Below are positions 8,189-14,877 of a stretch of DNA of 15,618 bases, piece by piece (within the stretch, counting starts at the first letter, position 1; each line of letters starts with the position of its first letter). Below the pieces are notes generated by a model, which was given only the letters and a program-made list of their open reading frames with translations, was not told the origin of the DNA and did not search any database. The position numbers and the translations under genes are program-made. Source of the DNA: Bacteroidota bacterium (GTDB lineage: Bacteria; Bacteroidota; Bacteroidia; Chitinophagales; Chitinophagaceae); assembly GCA_026391115.1 (NCBI GenBank), contig JAPLER010000138.1, forward strand, positions 1-15,618, read 5' to 3'.

Positions 8189-9344
8189 TTATATATCACT
8201 CACCTGCACAATTAAAAACTTTAAATAGTTGGTATTTTCTAATCCCATTATGATAGGATGATCTGCTGCTTGTGCATTAAATACGACTTGTTTTATTTTT
8301 TTACGAGCATCTTTAGCAGCTAATTGAATGGTATGTAAAAACAATTCGGGTTGCACCAAATTGGTACAACTGCTTGTTACTAAAAAGCCACCATTTTTTA
8401 TCAGCTTCATTCCACGCAAATTAATTTCTTTGTAGCCAGTAATAGCTTTTTGTATCGTCTCTCTGCTCTTTGTAAATGCAGGTGGGTCAAGCATTACAAC
8501 ATCATACTTCTTTTCTTCCTTTGCCCAAACTTTCAATACATCAAAGGCATTCATTGCTTCAAATTTGCATATTTTATCTAAGCCATTTAATGTAGCATTT
8601 TTATTGGCTTGTGCTACTGCATTTTCGCTAATATCAATTCCAAAAACAGATTTAGCACCATAGTGTGCAGCGTGTATTTCAAATGTACCAGTATATGTAA
8701 ATGCACCTAAAACATCTGCACCTTTTACAATATGTTGTATGGCTCTTCTATTATCTTGTTGGTCTAAAAAGTAGCCAGTTTTTTGTCCATTTTCTATATC
8801 CACATTAAACTTCAACCCATTTTCATTAATAACAATAGAAGTGTTAAATGGTGCAGACAAAAAACCTTTTAGTTGTGGCAACCCTTCAAGTTCTCTTACA
8901 GGAACATCGTTGCGTTCATAATTTGTTCAAAGCATTTACTACAAAAGGTTTGAACATATCCATTCCCAAACTTAAAGTTTGAATAACAAAATAATCATTG
9001 AACTTATCTATAATTAAAGCAGGCATTTCATCGGCTTCGCCAAATATTAATCTGCAGTTTTCTACATAACCAATTTTTTGTCTGTATGCCCAAGCTTCAT
9101 TAATTCTGTTATAGAAAAATTGTTCATTAATTTCTTCTTTTTTTCTTGTTAATAACCTTACCAATATCTGAGATTTAGGATTAATATAACCTCGACCACA
9201 AAATTTATTATCTGCATAATAAACATCAACAATATCTCCACCATTAAAATCACCTTCAGTTTTTTCTACTTCATTATTATATATCCAAGGATGACCATTG
9301 GCAATACGATGTGCAATCTTTCTTTTAAGCGTAACTTTTGTCAT
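8189..9344 (-). pseudogene. RlmI-like SAM-dependent 23S rRNA methyltransferase (COG1092), frame-broken in the middle
   Basis: The family methylates a cytosine C5 of 23S rRNA. The true start is ATG 9344 (MTKVTLKRKIAHRIANGHPW, the PUA domain start). The 46 upstream codons open to 9482 translate a non-coding repeat. The first frame runs to TGA at 8916-8918 after GMDMFKPFVVNALNKL. The second frame resumes at about 8922 with YERNDVPVRELEGLPQLKGF and runs to 8189. It carries the SAM-binding region VLGAFTYTGTFEIHAA, then MLDPPAFTKSR and the catalytic-cysteine motif SSCTNLVQPELF. Homologues have a short stretch like FxPKGI between ALNxx and YERND. It is missing here, so about 17-20 bases appear deleted, enough to break the frame. 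All catalytic motifs survive on the second fragment, but it has no natural start (only a TTG at 8881), so the enzyme is probably not made as written. Confidence 0.85.
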
Positions 9345-9387
9345 TTGGCGAAAGTATTGGTTTTGTTGAAACACAGTGAATGGAATT

Positions 9388-9410
9388 TCACCACATAGAC
9401 ACATAGAAAC
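9388..9410 (+). repeat. Intergenic repeat copy (CACCACA-nAG-nCACA-nAG family)
   Basis: The sequence TTCACCACATAGACACATAG lies in the divergent gap between the methyltransferase and acyltransferase genes. It is a diverged copy of the element at about 10718-10745 (TTCACCACAGAGGCACAGAG): 17 of 20 bases agree, and the differences fall at T/G, A/G and T/G positions. It ends immediately before the acyltransferase promoter. Confidence 0.6.
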
Positions 9411-9411
9411 A

Positions 9412-9440
9412 TTGACCTTAACTACTATTTTATACTTTTG
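9412..9440 (+). promoter_or_regulatory. Promoter of the PlsC-like acyltransferase gene
   Basis: TTG (9412-9414), an 18-base spacer and TACTTTTG (9433-9440) match the Bacteroidota consensus TTG-N17-23-TAnnTTTG exactly. The inferred transcription start near 9447 leaves a leader of about 70 bases before ATG 9516. Confidence 0.55.
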
Positions 9441-9515
9441 GTTTTTGAATTTTGCATTTAACTTAACTATGCACTTGCACATATTTTTGTATCATTGCAG
9501 CACAAAAAAATTCCA

Positions 9516-10283
9516 ATGGGGTTATCCGAAAAGTTAAAGCATATTAAACTAGTTCGCTCTGTTATATATGGCGTTATTGGTTGTATTACTTATCCTGGCT
9601 TGGCTTTAATTAATAAAATAAAAATTACAGGTACAGAGAATATAGAAAATTTACCCAAAAACAACGTGCTGTTTGTAAGTAATCATCAAACCTATTTTGC
9701 AGATGTTATCACTTTTATTCATATTTTCTGTGCAGTAAAATGGCGTAAGAAAAACACATTAGGTTTACCTTACTACTTGCTTAATCCCTTTACCAGATTG
9801 TATTACGTAGCAGCAGAAGAAACAATGAATGGCAATTGGATAAGCCGATTGTTTAAACTTGCTGGTGCATTAACTGTTAAAAGAACCTGGCGTAGCGAAG
9901 GAAAAGAAGTACGCAGAGGACTTGACCCAAGCGATACCAGAAAAATAACAAGAGCATTAGAGGAGAATTGGATTATCACTTTTCCACAAGGTACTACAAA
10001 ACCTTTTGCACCAGGACGCAAAGGCACTGCACACATTATTAAACAATGTAAGCCTATTGTTGTGCCTGTTGTTATCAATGGCTTTTGGCGAGCTTTTACC
10101 AAAAAAGGATTGACCTTTAAAAGACGTGGCAGTTTACTTACTGTAAACTTTAAACAACCACTAGTAATAGATTACGAAGCCCCTGCCGAAACTATTTTAG
10201 AGCAAGTAATGGATGCTATTGAACAAAGCAAAAAGTTTATGCTTAAAGGCAAACACCATTTAATAAGTGCATTGGATAAGTAG
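9516..10283 (+). CDS. PlsC-like 1-acylglycerol-3-phosphate acyltransferase, divergent Bacteroidota type
   Basis: Probable membrane-associated acyltransferase of phospholipid synthesis, moving an acyl chain onto a lysophospholipid-type acceptor. The ATG at 9516 gives 255 residues, a usual size; a TTG at 9495 could add seven. A hydrophobic stretch at about 13-33 may anchor it. The catalytic motif reads SNHQTYFAD (H57, D63): His and Asp are five residues apart, not four as in the standard NHxxxxD. The substrate-binding motif reads FPQGTTKPFAPGRKG (156-170), where standard enzymes have FPEGTRS. VPVVINGFWRAF follows. I recall this variant set from other Bacteroidota, so it is likely a distinct subfamily rather than decay, and its substrate is less certain than for plain PlsC. 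It is divergent from the methyltransferase, with its own promoter. Confidence 0.8.
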   Translation: MGLSEKLKHIKLVRSVIYGVIGCITYPGLALINKIKITGTENIENLPKNNVLFVSNHQTYFADVITFIHIFCAVKWRKKNTLGLPYYLLNPFTRLYYVAAEETMNGNWISRLFKLAGALTVKRTWRSEGKEVRRGLDPSDTRKITRALEENWIITFPQGTTKPFAPGRKGTAHIIKQCKPIVVPVVINGFWRAFTKKGLTFKRRGSLLTVNFKQPLVIDYEAPAETILEQVMDAIEQSKKFMLKGKHHLISALDK

Positions 10284-10313
10284 TGGGAAATATAAATTTT
10301 AGAAAAAAATAAC

Positions 10314-10341
10314 TTTGAAATTCCCTCAAGCGGGTATCTTG
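10314..10341 (+). promoter_or_regulatory. Candidate promoter of the small membrane protein
   Basis: TTTG (10314-10317), 17 bases, then TATCTTG (10335-10341) is close to TTG-N17-23-TAnnTTTG. The start would fall about 20 bases before ATG 10368. The surrounding bases 10321-10350 are clearly more GC-rich than the rest of the intergenic sequence. The acyltransferase stop is only 31 bases upstream, so read-through from that gene is also possible. Confidence 0.35.
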
Positions 10342-10367
10342 CGGCCACTGAATAACCCATAATTACG

Positions 10368-10598
10368 ATGTCGCAATATCAAATCCTTACAATACTAATT
10401 ATATGTTTTAGTATTATACTTATAGCAAGCATTATTAAATTTATCTATTGGCTAAATGCTAAACGTAAAGGCAGTTCGCCAAGCCCATTTCTTTTTTACT
10501 ACTTCAAATGGTATAGTGTATATGCTTTGTGGGATACAGTAGATGATACAAAGAGACAATTTATGAAAGTTAGTAATACAACAAACCGCTTTATATAG
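10368..10598 (+). CDS. Small membrane protein of unknown function; in-frame TAG before a second hydrophobic segment
   Basis: I do not recognise the family. The 76-residue product starts MSQYQ and has a strong membrane segment at about 7-29 (ILTILIICFSIILIAS), a basic loop (NAKRKGSSPS), an aromatic stretch (FLFYYFKWYSVYALWD) and a charged end, DDTKRQFMKVSNTTNRFI. After the TAG (10596-10598) the same frame continues through FGAIVGAVFLYILLQQ to TAA at 10647-10649. That is a plausible second membrane helix directly followed by a strong terminator at 10675. So the gene may originally have run to 10649 (93 codons) and been cut by the TAG, or a few bases may be missing. The hydrophobic pattern supports a real gene, but no homologue could be named. 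Confidence 0.55.
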   Translation: MSQYQILTILIICFSIILIASIIKFIYWLNAKRKGSSPSPFLFYYFKWYSVYALWDTVDDTKRQFMKVSNTTNRFI

Positions 10599-10674
10599 TT
10601 TGGAGCAATTGTAGGTGCTGTTTTCCTTTATATTTTGCTTCAACAATAAAATCGTGTTATGTTTTAAGGTGAAG

Positions 10675-10705
10675 GAGATGCCCGAAAGGGCGTCTCTTTT
10701 TTTTT
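10675..10705 (+). terminator. Strong intrinsic terminator after the small membrane protein
   Basis: A 9-bp stem, GAGATGCCC / GGGCGTCTC (one T-G wobble), closes on a GAAA tetraloop (10684-10687) and is followed by nine T (10697-10705). It ends transcription of the plus-strand genes before the convergent minus-strand cluster. Confidence 0.88.
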
Positions 10706-10717
10706 GTTGATTAATAT

Positions 10718-10790
10718 TCACCACAGAGGCACAGAGGGCACTGAGTTTATGATAAGTTATTTTTCTCTTTGTTCTCAGTGCCTCTTTGGT
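10718..10790. repeat. Inverted pair of CACCACAGAGGCACAGAG-family repeats between convergent genes
   Basis: The left arm ACCACAGAGGCACAGAG starts at 10720, and the right arm CTCAGTGCCTCTTTGGT (10774-10790) is its inverse with two mismatches over 17 bases. The loop between is about 37 bases, and the arms can also pair in a shifted register through GGCACTGAG. A third, diverged copy lies at 9388-9410. The right part overlaps the last codons of the minus-strand DUF4157-like gene, so its C-terminal tail (RGTENKEKNNLS) is repeat-encoded. Folded RNA here could end or protect transcripts from both sides. Confidence 0.6.
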
Positions 10791-11112
10791 AAAAGAAATA
10801 ATACTCATCAATCATTGTAACATTATCCTCATTTTCCCTAGCTTCTACTTCAAACTTATTATTTCTATATCCTTTCCTAATTGTTTCTATCAAATATAAA
10901 AACAAGAATTTTACTGTGCCGTATTGTTGGTATTGCTTAATGTGTGTAAGCTCGTGTGCCAACCATTTTTTATTATTTATAAAATTTTGCTTAGATACAT
11001 TGTATAAATAAATAGTGCTGCCAATAACTATGGCAACACTATTAACTTTTAATACTTTGGCAGCAAGTTTTGCTACCAAACTATTTTCTTTTATATAAAT
11101 TGTTTTTTGCAA
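10747..11112 (-). CDS. Small HExxH protein, DUF4157-like putative metallopeptidase domain
   Basis: A 121-residue protein with zinc-site motif HELTH (H53, E54, H57) followed by IKQYQQYG and, about 30 residues later, KFEVEARE. The second glutamate region (E88/E90) is a likely third ligand. This spacing and the FEVEA motif resemble the DUF4157 family, usually part of larger proteins; here it stands alone. There is no signal peptide or clear membrane helix. The only suitable start is TTG 11112, directly after the TAA of the peroxiredoxin gene, so the two are probably translationally coupled. The first residues (IYIKENSLVAKLAAKVLKV) fit the family, supporting this start. The last 12 or so residues come from an intergenic repeat and are probably not part of the fold. 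Whether it cleaves protein is unknown. Confidence 0.68.
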   Translation of the reverse strand: MQKTIYIKENSLVAKLAAKVLKVNSVAIVIGSTIYLYNVSKQNFINNKKWLAHELTHIKQYQQYGTVKFLFLYLIETIRKGYRNNKFEVEARENEDNVTMIDEYYFFYQRGTENKEKNNLS

Positions 11113-11586
11113 TTATTTCTTCAATTCTTTCCAGGCTTTAATAATTTGCTCAGCGTGTTGCTTGTTGGTGGGCTTTAAAAATATTTTTTGTATAATACCT
11201 TTTTCATCTATTACAAATGTAGTGCGGTGCAAGCCCATATATTTTCTGCCATATAATTGCTTTTCGCCCCACACACCATATTGTTCAATTACTTTATGTT
11301 TTTCATCTGCCAGCAAAGTGTATGGCAAACTAAATTTTTGTTCAAGCTTTTTATGAGATTCCAAACCATTTGGGCTAACGCCAATTACTTCAAATCCTTC
11401 TTTTTTAAGCAAAGCATAATTGTCTCTAAGGTTGCAGCTTTGTATAGTGCAAGTAGGTGTATCATCTTCGGGATAAAAAAATAAAACTACTTTTTTACCT
11501 AAATAATTTTTCAATGCTACTTTATTATTGTTTTGGTCAACACCAGTAAATACAGGTGCTTTATCGCCAGCTTGTAGTGTAATCAT
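11113..11586 (-). CDS. bcp: Peroxiredoxin, Bcp/PrxQ type (thioredoxin-dependent thiol peroxidase)
   Basis: Reduces hydrogen peroxide and organic hydroperoxides in the cytoplasm using thioredoxin. Its 157 residues match the family length. The order is GDKAPVFTGVDQNN at the start, VVLFFYPEDDTPTCT with the peroxidatic cysteine C46, and a second cysteine C51 in IQSCNLRD, the C-x4-C spacing seen in E. coli Bcp. GLHRTTFVIDEKG follows near residue 119. The usual TPGCT is TPTCT here, a mild change. The ATG at 11586 is the only good start. The DUF4157-like gene follows with no gap, so both probably share one transcript. The esterase lies 63 bases upstream on the same strand, and no terminator is visible between them. 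Confidence 0.93.
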   Translation of the reverse strand: MITLQAGDKAPVFTGVDQNNNKVALKNYLGKKVVLFFYPEDDTPTCTIQSCNLRDNYALLKKEGFEVIGVSPNGLESHKKLEQKFSLPYTLLADEKHKVIEQYGVWGEKQLYGRKYMGLHRTTFVIDEKGIIQKIFLKPTNKQHAEQIIKAWKELKK

Positions 11587-11649
11587 TGTTTGATTATTAA
11601 TTATTGATTATTAAAAAAATTCATATCACTTTCAACTATCCTCTTTCAA

Positions 11650-12474
11650 CTATTTCTTAAATGCCCATTTCAAAAATTCAGGAAAAGCCCTGCCCCAAGT
11701 AGGTACATCGTGTTTGCCATCATCCATTTGCAAGTAGCGAATATGTTCGTTGGTATAGCCTTTGGTTTTAAGTTCTAGTATTAAGTCTAAAGCATCGTCA
11801 ATACTGTCTATAATACCATTACTGTTTCTATCTGCAACTTCATCTAGTGTTCCTGTTTGTATAAAAAATTTCAACCAAGGATACATCGTTCCATATCTTA
11901 TTTGCAAGTGCATCATTCTGTCTTTTTCATCATCGTATCCATCATCATAAGCTTTTCTACGCCACCATAAACTGCCACTAAAAACACCTACATTTTTGAA
12001 CTCACTTGCATTATTCCACACAATATCCAAAGCACTTAATCCACCCAAAGAAAAACCAGCAAACGATTTTTCTTTAAACGATGGAGTATGGTATTTTTTT
12101 CTAATAGCAGGTAGCAGTTCATCAAAGATAAATTTCTCATATAAGCCAGCTTTATCGCCACGATTTCCATAATCCGCACTGTAGCTTGTTCCATATTCTC
12201 TCCTTCGTTCTGCACCACAATGAATGCCCACACAAACCATTGGCCCAATTTCGTTTTTGCTAATTAAATCATCTAGCAATTTATCAAAAGGCATTTTGGG
12301 TAAATCTTGTCCATCATTTATTAAAAGTAAACTAGTTTGGTCTGCGTTAGTAATATTACTTGGCAAATAAACATCATATAAAACCTCACGTTCAAGGTAT
12401 GCCGATTCTATTTTACTAGATTCAATAATTACATTTTTCAAAGCAGGTTTTGCATCACTCATCATAGGTTGCAA
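11650..12474 (-). CDS. Esterase-family alpha/beta hydrolase (esterase D / Fes-like) with an EF-hand-like loop
   Basis: Serine hydrolase of the PF00756-type esterase family; substrate unknown. Residues 44-57 (DQTSLLLINDGQD) give the oxyanion region and AGFSLGGLSALD the nucleophile S142. GTLDE at 208-212 offers the acid and GKHDVPTW the histidine H255, so the triad looks complete. There is no signal peptide, so it is cytoplasmic, unlike secreted Fes-like enzymes. Residues 215-227 (DRNSNGIIDSIDD) look like a calcium-binding EF-hand/dockerin loop, with oxygen residues at positions 1, 3, 5, 9 and 12, placed between the acid and the histidine. The start at 12474 has two further Met codons (4 and 5) as alternatives. 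It is transcribed away from the ATP-grasp/GCS2 pair, and the 148-base gap between them must hold both promoters. The placing suggests the product or a precursor of those ligases as substrate, which is inference. Confidence 0.85.
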   Translation of the reverse strand: MQPMMSDAKPALKNVIIESSKIESAYLEREVLYDVYLPSNITNADQTSLLLINDGQDLPKMPFDKLLDDLISKNEIGPMVCVGIHCGAERRREYGTSYSADYGNRGDKAGLYEKFIFDELLPAIRKKYHTPSFKEKSFAGFSLGGLSALDIVWNNASEFKNVGVFSGSLWWRRKAYDDGYDDEKDRMMHLQIRYGTMYPWLKFFIQTGTLDEVADRNSNGIIDSIDDALDLILELKTKGYTNEHIRYLQMDDGKHDVPTWGRAFPEFLKWAFKK

Positions 12475-12622
12475 TATTAGTAAAGTTGAATGATGATTTT
12501 AAAATGTGAACATGTAGATTTAAGAATTTTATTTTATCAATAAAAACTAATTGCCAAAATTATTTTTTATTAAAAAGATATTCCCTAACATTGTTGCATT
12601 CAAAAACCAAAACTATTTTAAT

Positions 12623-13594
12623 ATGAAAAAAATTGGAATACTACACGGAAAAGAAAGAAGTTTTCCTGAAGCCATTGTTGAAAGAATTAATAGCAAAAAA
12701 ATTGCAGGAATTATGGCAGAGCCTGTAACTATTGACAAAGTAATGCAAGGCGAACCTACTGAGTATGCAGTTATTATTGATAGAATTAGTCAGGATGTGC
12801 CATTCTATCGTGCATATTTAAAAAACGCTGCATTGTGTGGTACTGCTGTTATTAACAATCCTTTTTGGTGGAGTGCAGATGAAAAGTTTTTTAATAATTG
12901 TTTAGCTACAAAAATTGGTGTTCCGGTTCCTAAAACTGTTATTCTTCCAAGCCACGATTTACCAACAGATACCAGTAACGAAAGTTTTGCAAACCTTGCT
13001 TATCCACTAGACTGGAAAGGTATATTTGAATACATTGGATTTCCTGCATATATGAAACCACACGCTGGCGGTGGTTGGAAAAGCGTTTATCAATTAAATA
13101 GTTTAGAAGAGTTTTTTGAAAAACATGCAGAGACTGAACAATTGGTAATGATGCTACAAGAAGAAATTATATTTACAGAGTATTATAGATGCTATTGCAT
13201 TGGTGGAAAACACGTTCGTATTATGTCTTATGAACCACGCAATCCACATCATTTACGTTATGTAGCAGACTTTAAACCTACACAAGAAAGACTAGAGCAA
13301 ATGGAAGAAATTGTGTTAAGAATTTGCAGATATTTAGGTTATGATTTTAATACTGTAGAATTAGCTGTGCGTGATGGAGTGCCTTATGCCATTGATTTCT
13401 GTAATCCTGCACCTGATGCTGAGGTAACAAGTGTAGGCGAAGAAAACTTTGCTTGGGTAGTAGAAACTGCTGCAAATTTTGCAATAGAAAAAGCACAAAC
13501 TCAAAAAGAAGGAGAAGACAACTTAACTTGGGGCGAATACATTAAACTTAGCAGCAATAATCAAAAACTTTTCTTTAAAGGAAAGGATGCTTAA
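12623..13594 (+). CDS. ATP-grasp carboxylate ligase of unknown substrate
   Basis: Probably activates a carboxylate with ATP and joins it to an amine. The ATG at 12623 begins MKKIGILHGKERSFPEAIVE and gives 323 residues; an in-frame TTG at 12551 would add 24 AT-rich codons of no family likeness. The N-terminal domain ends near FWWSADEKFF (81-90). The ATP-binding part has GFPAYMKPHAGGGWKSVY (K145, glycine loop), LQEEIIF, then YRCYCIGG. The metal site is NTVELAVRDG (E246) and YAIDFCNPAPD (D258, N261). All core ATP-grasp residues seem present. The C-terminus is short and polar. The GCS2-type ligase follows after 110 bases on the same strand. I recall this pairing from other Bacteroidota genomes. 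Both act on amino-acid-like carboxylates, so they may build one small peptide. Acceptor and product cannot be told from sequence. Confidence 0.87.
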   Translation: MKKIGILHGKERSFPEAIVERINSKKIAGIMAEPVTIDKVMQGEPTEYAVIIDRISQDVPFYRAYLKNAALCGTAVINNPFWWSADEKFFNNCLATKIGVPVPKTVILPSHDLPTDTSNESFANLAYPLDWKGIFEYIGFPAYMKPHAGGGWKSVYQLNSLEEFFEKHAETEQLVMMLQEEIIFTEYYRCYCIGGKHVRIMSYEPRNPHHLRYVADFKPTQERLEQMEEIVLRICRYLGYDFNTVELAVRDGVPYAIDFCNPAPDAEVTSVGEENFAWVVETAANFAIEKAQTQKEGEDNLTWGEYIKLSSNNQKLFFKGKDA

Positions 13595-13704
13595 GCTATA
13601 GTTTAAAGTTCTAAGTTTATAGTTATAAGTGATTACATTTTTTGTTTTTCATTTTAGCCTTAAAAAACATTGTTGATGTGTTCTAAAAAAAATAAAAATA
13701 GAAT

Positions 13705-14814
13705 ATGGGAAATATAAATTATCGTCATTTTACATTGGGTGTTGAAGAAGAATACATGGTGGTTGATCCTAAAACTCGTGAGTTAAAAAGCCACGAACAA
13801 AAGATAGTGCAAGAGGGTCATAAAATAATTAAAGACAAGGTAAAAGCAGAAATGCATCAAGCTGTTGTTGAGGTAGGTACAGATATTTGTAAAGATGTTG
13901 AAGAAGCTTACAAAGATGTATTTACATTAAGAAATACTATTTCGCAAATTGCAGGAAACCTAGGCTTAGCAATGGGTGCAGCTGGTACACATCCTTTTAG
14001 TCACTGGGATAGTCAACTAATTACAGACCATGTTCGCTATCATCAAATAGTAAATGAACTGCAAGAAGCAGCACGTAGTAATTTAATTTTTGGATTACAT
14101 GTACACGTAGGTATGATGGATAGAAAACTAGCTATTCATATTGCAAATAGTGCTAGATATTTTCTACCTCACGTATATGCATTAAGTACTAATTCTCCTT
14201 TTTGGGAGGGTAGAAAAACAGGATACAAATCTTTTAGAACAAAAGTTTTTGATAAGTTTCCAAGAACTGGTATACCAGATTTTTTTGAAAGTATAGAAGC
14301 TTATGATAACTATGTGAATTTGCTTATTAAAACAAATTGTATTGATAATGCTAAAAAGATTTGGTGGGATTTAAGAGTGCATCCATTTTTTGATACAGTG
14401 GAATTTAGAATTTGCGATGTACCTATGACTACAATGGAAACTATTGCTATTGCTGCTGTTTTTCAAGCATTGTGTGCAAAGTTGTACAAACTAAGGAATT
14501 CTAATTTGAATTTTATTATGTATCAACGTGCATTAATTAATGAAAATAAATGGCGTGCCGGCAGATATGGAATTGATGGGACATTAATTGATTTTGGCAA
14601 AGAAACTGAAGTAAATACAAGATTATTAATTTTAGAATTGTTAGATTTTGTTGATGATGTTGTTGATGATTTGGGCAGCAGACCAGCCATAAATTATGTA
14701 CACAAAATGCTTGATAATGGTACTGGTGCTGACAGACAATTAAAAGTGTATAAAGAAACAGAAGATTTAAAAACTGTTGTAGATTATATCACTAGTCAAT
14801 TTTTAGTACCATAG
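13705..14814 (+). CDS. GCS2-type carboxylate-amine ligase (YbdK-like, glutamate-cysteine ligase superfamily)
   Basis: ATP-dependent ligase of the glutamate-cysteine ligase 2 family, joining a glutamate-like carboxylate to an amine. Its 369 residues match the family. The hallmark GVEEEYMVVDP lies at 12-22 (E14-E16 bind metal/ATP in relatives), GLHVHVGMMDR at 130-140, and WDLRVHPFFDTVEFRICDVP at 221-240 (R224, E233, R235, D238). There is no signal peptide, so it is cytoplasmic. Many members, including E. coli YbdK, have only weak glutamate-cysteine ligase activity and the true substrate is open, so glutathione synthesis should not be assumed. It follows the ATP-grasp gene and is closed by the terminator at 14836, so the pair probably forms one unit. 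The 110-base gap is AT-rich with no convincing promoter match. Confidence 0.9.
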   Translation: MGNINYRHFTLGVEEEYMVVDPKTRELKSHEQKIVQEGHKIIKDKVKAEMHQAVVEVGTDICKDVEEAYKDVFTLRNTISQIAGNLGLAMGAAGTHPFSHWDSQLITDHVRYHQIVNELQEAARSNLIFGLHVHVGMMDRKLAIHIANSARYFLPHVYALSTNSPFWEGRKTGYKSFRTKVFDKFPRTGIPDFFESIEAYDNYVNLLIKTNCIDNAKKIWWDLRVHPFFDTVEFRICDVPMTTMETIAIAAVFQALCAKLYKLRNSNLNFIMYQRALINENKWRAGRYGIDGTLIDFGKETEVNTRLLILELLDFVDDVVDDLGSRPAINYVHKMLDNGTGADRQLKVYKETEDLKTVVDYITSQFLVP

Positions 14815-14835
14815 ATTTATTTTACATAAAAATTT

Positions 14836-14868
14836 AAAGGAGCAAATACAAAACTTTGCTCCTTTTTT
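14836..14868 (+). terminator. Intrinsic terminator after the carboxylate-amine ligase gene
   Basis: A perfect 11-bp stem, AAAGGAGCAAA (14836-14846) and TTTGCTCCTTT (14855-14865), with an 8-base loop and a T tract reaching 14868. It sits 22 bases after the ligase stop and 9 bases before the peroxidase ATG, so the peroxidase must depend on read-through or a promoter inside this short gap. Confidence 0.9.
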
Positions 14869-14877
14869 ATAAACTAA

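Noticed and set aside
9345..9482. 46-codon N-terminal extension of the methyltransferase frame
   Set aside because: It translates the CACCACATAG repeat and the promoter region of the divergent gene; the family N-terminus begins at ATG 9344.
10321..10350. GC-rich island considered as a tRNA fragment or riboswitch
   Set aside because: No cloverleaf, T-loop or conserved aptamer core could be drawn; it is more simply part of the candidate promoter region.
10452..10811. 119-codon minus-strand ORF
   Set aside because: It covers the terminator, the inverted repeat and the reverse of the small membrane gene; the translation has no domain features.
11629..11653. 11-base direct repeat CTTTCAACTAT with a 14-base period at the esterase stop
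   Set aside because: It is short, occurs only twice and overlaps a coding end; it may be chance and shows no site-specific recombination or operator features.
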